From positions 4,071,546-4,135,545 of the forward strand of contig NZ_CP036269.1 of assembly GCF_007744675.1 (NCBI RefSeq): a stretch of 64,000 nt of DNA. The letters are read 5' to 3'. The notes beneath the pieces are model-generated. The model saw only the letters and a program-made list of their open reading frames with translations. It made no database searches and was not told where the DNA came from. The position numbers were made by a program, and so were the translations under genes. The DNA is from Gimesia alba. GTDB lineage: Bacteria > Planctomycetota > Planctomycetia > Planctomycetales > Planctomycetaceae. Below are positions 58,949 through 64,000 of this stretch, in pieces. Position 1 is the stretch's first letter, and each line of letters opens with the position of its first letter.

Positions 58949-61900
58949 ACCTTCAGCCCAAGCGAACAGTCAAAAACGATTATCATTCCTCTCACCAATG
59001 ACATCGATATTGTCGAAGGCGATGAAACATTTCTGATCAACCTGATCAATCTTGTCCCCAACGGGGCCGCTGTCACGATTGGAGATGATCAGGCTACCGT
59101 CACCATTCTCGATGACGAAACAGCAACGATCTCCATCGACGACATGACCGTCAACGAGAACGACGGCACCGCCACACTCACCGTCTCACTCGATCAGCCG
59201 GTCGCCACCACCGTCACTGTCGACTATGCCACTCAGGATCAACTCGCCCTCGATCCCGACGATTACACTGCGCAAACCGGAACGCTGACCTTTAACGAGG
59301 GAGTCCAGACCCAAACGATTATCATCGACATCACCGATGATCTCGACATTGTCGAAGGCATCGAATCGTTTTTCGTCAACCTGACCAACATCCAGGCCAA
59401 CGGTGCCAACATCACGTTTGCTGACGCGCAGGGAGAAGTCACCATTCTCGATGACGAATCAGCAACGATCTCGATCGACGATATTTCGATCGACGAGAAT
59501 GACCCAAGTGGAATGGCTGCACTGACCGTCACTTTGAGCCAGCCAGTCACCACCACTGTTACCATCGATTATTCCACAGCAGATAATACATCCATTGACA
59601 CAGCAGACTATGCCGCCAAAACCGACACACTGATGTTTGCCCCTGGTATAACGACTCAAACCATCATGATCTCCATCATTGACGACATGGATACCATCGA
59701 AGGCGATGAATCGTTTTTTGTCAACTTAAGCAACATCCTGGCCAACGGTGCCAACATCACATTTGCCGACGATCAGGGGGAAGTCACGATTCTCGATGAC
59801 GAAGCAACCACTATTTCGATCGATAATGTGACCGTTAACGAAGACGATGGAACCGCGACTCTCACCCTCACACTGGATCAACCGGTCGCCACCACTGTTA
59901 CCGTAGATTATGCCACACAGGATCAACTCGCCCACGATCCCGACGATTACACCGCCCAAACCGGAACACTGACTTTTATACCTGGGGTACAAACTCAAGA
60001 AATTATCATTTCGATCACCGACGACATGGACATCGTTGAAGGCATCGAAACTTTTTTCGTCAACCTGGCCAACATCCAGGCCAGCGGCGCCAATATCTCC
60101 TTTGCTGACGACCAAGGGGAAGTCACCATTCTCGATGACGAAACGGCCACCATCTCCATCGACGACATGACCGTCAACGAAAATGACGGCACCGCCACAC
60201 TCACCGTCTCACTGGACAAACCGGTCGCCACCACCGTCACCGTCGATTATGCCACACAAGATCAACTCGCCCTCGATCCCGACGACTATACCGCTCAAAC
60301 CGGAACACTGACCTTCGCGCCGGACGTCCAGACGCAAACCATCACCATCGACATCACCGATGATCTCGATATCGTCGAAGGCATCGAATCGTTTTTCGTC
60401 AACCTGACCAACATCCAGGCCAACGGTGCCAACATCACGTTTGCTGACGCGCAGGGAGAAGTCACCATTCTCGATGACGAAACGGCCACCATCTCCATCG
60501 ACGACATAACCGTCAACGAGAACGACGGCACCGCCACACTCACCGTCTCACTGGACAAACCGGTCGCCACCACCGTCACCGTTGATTATGGCACACAGGA
60601 TCAACTCGCCATCGATCCCGACGACTATACCGCGCAAGCCGGAACACTCACCTTCGCTCCGGACGTGCAGACGCAAACCATCATCATCGACATCACCGAT
60701 GACCTCGATATCGTCGAAGGCATCGAATCGTTTTTCGTCAACCTGACCAACATCCAGGCCAACGGCGCCAACATCACGTTTGCTGACGCGCAGGGAGAAG
60801 TCACCATTCTCGATGACGAAACGGCCACCATCTCCATCGACGACATGACCGTCAACGAAAATGACGGAACCGCCACACTCACCGTCTCACTGGATCAACC
60901 GGTCGCCACCACCGTCACGGTCGACTACACCACCCAGGATCAGCTCGCCGTTGAGACCGACGATTACACCGCGCAAGCCGGAACACTGACTTTCACCCCT
61001 GGGATACAAACTCAAGAAATTATCATTTCGATCACAGACGACATGGACATCGTCGAAGGCATCGAAACGTTTTTCGTCAACCTGGCCAACATTCAGGCCA
61101 GCGGCGCCAACATCTCCTTTGCTGACGACCAAGGGGAAGTCACCATTCTCGATAACGAAACTGCCACCATCTCCATCGACGACATAACCGTCAACGAAAA
61201 TGACGGAACCGCCACACTCACCGTCTCACTGGACAAACCGGTCGCCACCACCGTCTCGGTCGACTTTGCCACACAGGATCAACTCGCCATCGATCCCGAC
61301 GATTACACTGCGCAAGCCGGAACACTCACCTTCGCTCCGGACGTGCAGACGCAAACCATCATCATCGACATCACCGATGACCTCGATATCGTCGAAGGCA
61401 TCGAAACGTTTTTCGTCAACCTGGCCAACATCCAGGCCAGCGGCGCCAACATCTCCCTTGCTGACGACCAAGGGGAAGTCACCATCCTCGATGACGAAAC
61501 TGCCACCATCACTATCGACGACATGACCGTCAACGAGAATGACGGAACTGCCACACTCACCGTCTCACTGGATCAGCCGATTGCCACCGTAGTCATGGTA
61601 GATTTTGCCACTGCAGATCAGACGGCCGTCGGCCCGGACGATTACACATCTCAGTCTGGCACCCTGACTTTCAACCCGGGAATACAAACTCAAACCATTA
61701 CGATCGACATCATTGACGACATTCTGGTCGAAAGCGATGAATCGTTTTTTGTCAACCTAGCCAACATCCAGGCCAGCGGCGCCAACATATCCTTTGCTGA
61801 CGACCAGGGGGAAGTCACCATTCTTTTCAGCGAACAGGCCCGTTTTTCAATCAATGACATGACTGTCAATGAAAACGCAGGCACTGCCACCCTCACAGTT

Positions 61901-64000
61901 TCGTTAGATCAACCCGTTGAGATTTCCGTCAGCGTGGATTATACCACTGTAGATCTGACCGCCGCTGATCCAGATGATTATACATCCCAGTCTGGTACCC
62001 TCACCTTCAATGCGGGTGAACAAACAAAAACAATCACCGTTTCCATCGTCGATACGAATCTGGTGGAAAGTACAGAATCATTTTTCGTAAATCTATCCAA
62101 CATTCAATCTGACACGGCTAATGTCATATTTACCGATTCACAGGCAGTCGTCACGATTCTGGATGATGATCACGCCAACTTAACCATTAGTGATTTGACA
62201 GTGGATGAAACGGATGGAACAGCTGCAATCACCGTCTCCTTGGACAATCCGGTCTACACCGAAATCAGCGTTGATTTTCTTACAGCTGACCAGACTGCAT
62301 TAAACTCCATTGATTATCTCTTTCAATCGGGAAGCTTGACATTCAATCCGGGAGAGCAAACGAAAACGATATTCATCACCATTCTGGATAATTCCATTGT
62401 CGAATTTACCGAAACATTTCTGGTTAGCCTCAGCAATCTGCAAACCATCAGTCCTGATGTAACCCTGGCAGACAATCTGGCAACCATCACTATTATTGAT
62501 AATGATTCCGCGGCATTTTCGATCAATGACCTGACTGTCAATGAAGACGCAGGCACTGTCACCCTTACCGTCTCCCTGGATCATGCAGTTCATACCACAG
62601 TTACTGTCGATTACTATACCGCCGATAATTCCGCAGCAAATCCTTCCGATTATCTGTCTCGAACAGGCACTTTGATTTTCACCTTGGGAGAACAACCACT
62701 CACCATTACCATTCCCATCGTAGATTCTGATCTGGTGGAATCCACAGAAAGCTTTTTCGTCAATCTGACCAACATCCAGGCCAGCGGACTTGATGTCACT
62801 TACGCGGATGCTCAGGGAGAAGTCACCATTCTGGATGATGACCAGGCCACTTTAACGATAGATGATATGATCGTGGATGAAGCCGCGGGAACGGCAAGTA
62901 TTACAGTCTCTCTCGATCAACCCGTGCAAACCAATGTCTCCGTCGATTTTGCCACCGCCGATCAAACGGCCGTCGATTCAGACGATTATCTGGCAACAGT
63001 CGGCACCGTCACTTTCAATCCGGGCGAGCAATCTCAAACGCTCACTGTGGACCTTGTTAATACGGATCTGGTCGAACCCGATGAAACGTTTCTTGTCAAC
63101 CTGACGAATCTGCAGGCGAATGGGCATAATGTCATTTTAGGAGATAGTCAAGCCACCGTCACGATCACGGATGACGACCAGGCCAGCCTCACAATCAACG
63201 ACGTTACAGTCAACGAAAACGAGGGGACCGCCATGATAACCGTGTCGCTGGACAAACCTGTCGACACGACAATTAGTATAGACTTCGCCACCGCCGATCA
63301 AACCGCCTTTGCTCCAGACGACTATCAGTCTATGTCTGGCTCGCTGACGTTCAATCCGGGAGAACAATCAAAAACGATCACCGTTTCCATCGTCGATTCG
63401 ATTCCATTGGAACAGGATGAAACGTTTCTGGTAAATCTGACTAATTTGCAAGCGAACGGCTACGACGTGATACTGGCCGATAACCAGTCCGTAGTTACCA
63501 TTATTGACGATGTTATTGCTTCTGCAGAGATTAATGTGCGTGTGGTCAATGCTCCCACAAACACCCAACCCAACGGGGAAGCATCCACGCTTCCGGCAAA
63601 CAATAACTGGGTCAGCGAATGGTCTTCGTACTGGGTCGAAATCTGGGTCAGTGCCAACAGCCCTACCGGCCAGGGAGTGTACTCAGCAGATATCGATTTC
63701 AATTATATCACAGAATATACCTCAGCCACCGCGATCCAATTTGGAGCTGCCTTTACTCAAAATCAAGCTGGTATCATCAACGATCAGACGGGAACCATCA
63801 GAGGACTCTCTGCGGAAACGAACGCCTCTGGCCTGGGAATCGACCACCAGCTCCTCTTTGCAAGAATCAAATTCGAACCACTGGCCGAAGATCAGGTTGC
63901 GTTGGATCTTCCAGGAAAAAGCATCGGTCCTTACGATTTGGGGCTTAGCGTCAGTTCGTCTCAAGTTAGTTTAGAAGCCGATATACCTGTCACGACTGAT
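58949..64000 (+). CDS. Giant Calx-beta protein, continuation after the stop, open at the window edge
   Basis: The same frame continues with no further stop seen for 1684 codons to the window end. It finishes repeat 17 and carries repeats 18-30. After the last repeat near 63510 a non-repetitive domain starts with SAEINVRVVNAPTNTQPNGE and has GVYSADIDFNYITEYTSA and QLLFARIKFEP. It resembles the cohesin-like domain that precedes dockerins in planctomycete secreted proteins. The conserved frame shows this was one gene of well over 3600 residues. No start codon with a ribosome site follows the stop, so it is probably untranslated unless read through or restored. Confidence 0.82.
59447..59866 (+). 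repeat. Perfect 420-bp direct repeat, copy 2
   Basis: Second copy of 55394-55813. The first difference after it is at 59867 (C for G). The in-frame stop at 58946 lies between the two copies. Confidence 0.9.
60140..61834 (+). repeat. Homogenised tandem 339-bp Calx-beta units
   Basis: Five units start at 60140, 60479, 60818, 61157 and 61496, exactly 339 bases (113 codons) apart, with only scattered differences. The codons are richer in C-ending forms than in the older repeats upstream. A second-level match 1017 bases apart (three units; ctcaag at 59994 and 61011) shows exchange of blocks. This points to recent duplication or gene conversion. Confidence 0.88.

Noticed and set aside
53186-63510. 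CRISPR-like periodicity
   Set aside because: Units are 339 bases, coding and without spacers. It is a protein repeat.
54113-63964. Many minus-strand frames of 65-200 residues within the Calx-beta gene
   Set aside because: They recur with the repeat period and mirror the repeats' codon pattern. They have no ribosome sites or known domains.

Overview
The window looks like the chromosome of a planctomycete, most likely a Gimesia/Planctomyces-like member of the Planctomycetaceae. The taxon is inferred from gene content, not from a marker alignment. Typical planctomycete families are a DUF1587-type cytochrome protein, a PSCyt1-DUF1549-DUF1553 protein paired with a Tat-exported DUF1501 protein, DUF1080, DUF1559, a sialidase-like protein and a giant Calx-beta surface protein whose N-terminal region ends in LEDRTML.

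Layout. 1-15.4 kb: a partial cytochrome protein, an unrecognised secreted protein with an SBBP propeller protein, the PSCyt/DUF1501 pair, a two-gene amide hydrolase operon (acetamidase/formamidase and a dimethylformamidase-like protein), a kelch-SGNH fusion, methionine aminopeptidase and RlmB. 15.4-30.4 kb: an RND efflux pump with its adaptor, a CorA-like protein, an FAD monooxygenase, an MlrC-like M81 protein, an ABC-F ATPase with a SUI1 factor, a GlsB-like protein with its own terminator, a sialidase-like protein, DUF1080 and a second ABC-F ATPase.

30.6-46.3 kb: a one-direction exopolysaccharide cluster with a Wzy-like polymerase, Wzx-like flippase, two CelD/FemAB-like acyltransferases, several glycosyltransferases, one clear and one possible NodB-like deacetylase and a hexapeptide acetyltransferase. 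Its family 2 glycosyltransferase is split by an IS5-family element of about 935 bp. The transposase needs a -1 frameshift, and removing the element with one target copy restores the glycosyltransferase frame exactly.

46.3-53.2 kb: a scar of a PVC-type heme-binding protein, a lone histidine kinase, tRNA-Leu(CAA) with a terminator, a lactonase-fold protein, an intact WbpL/WecA-type phosphoglycosyltransferase next to a decayed WbpV-like epimerase, and a DUF1559 lipoprotein. The phosphotransferase could prime the polysaccharide of the cluster, which has no visible priming enzyme.

53.2-64 kb: a giant Calx-beta repeat protein with about 30 repeats. One in-frame TAA lies at 58946-58948, after which the same frame stays open to the window edge. 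A perfect 420-bp direct repeat flanks the stop, 4053 bp apart, and a block of 339-bp units downstream looks recently homogenised. No wholly new defence or mobile system is evident. The most unusual structures are the repeat-flanked stop in the giant gene and the disrupted polysaccharide cluster.
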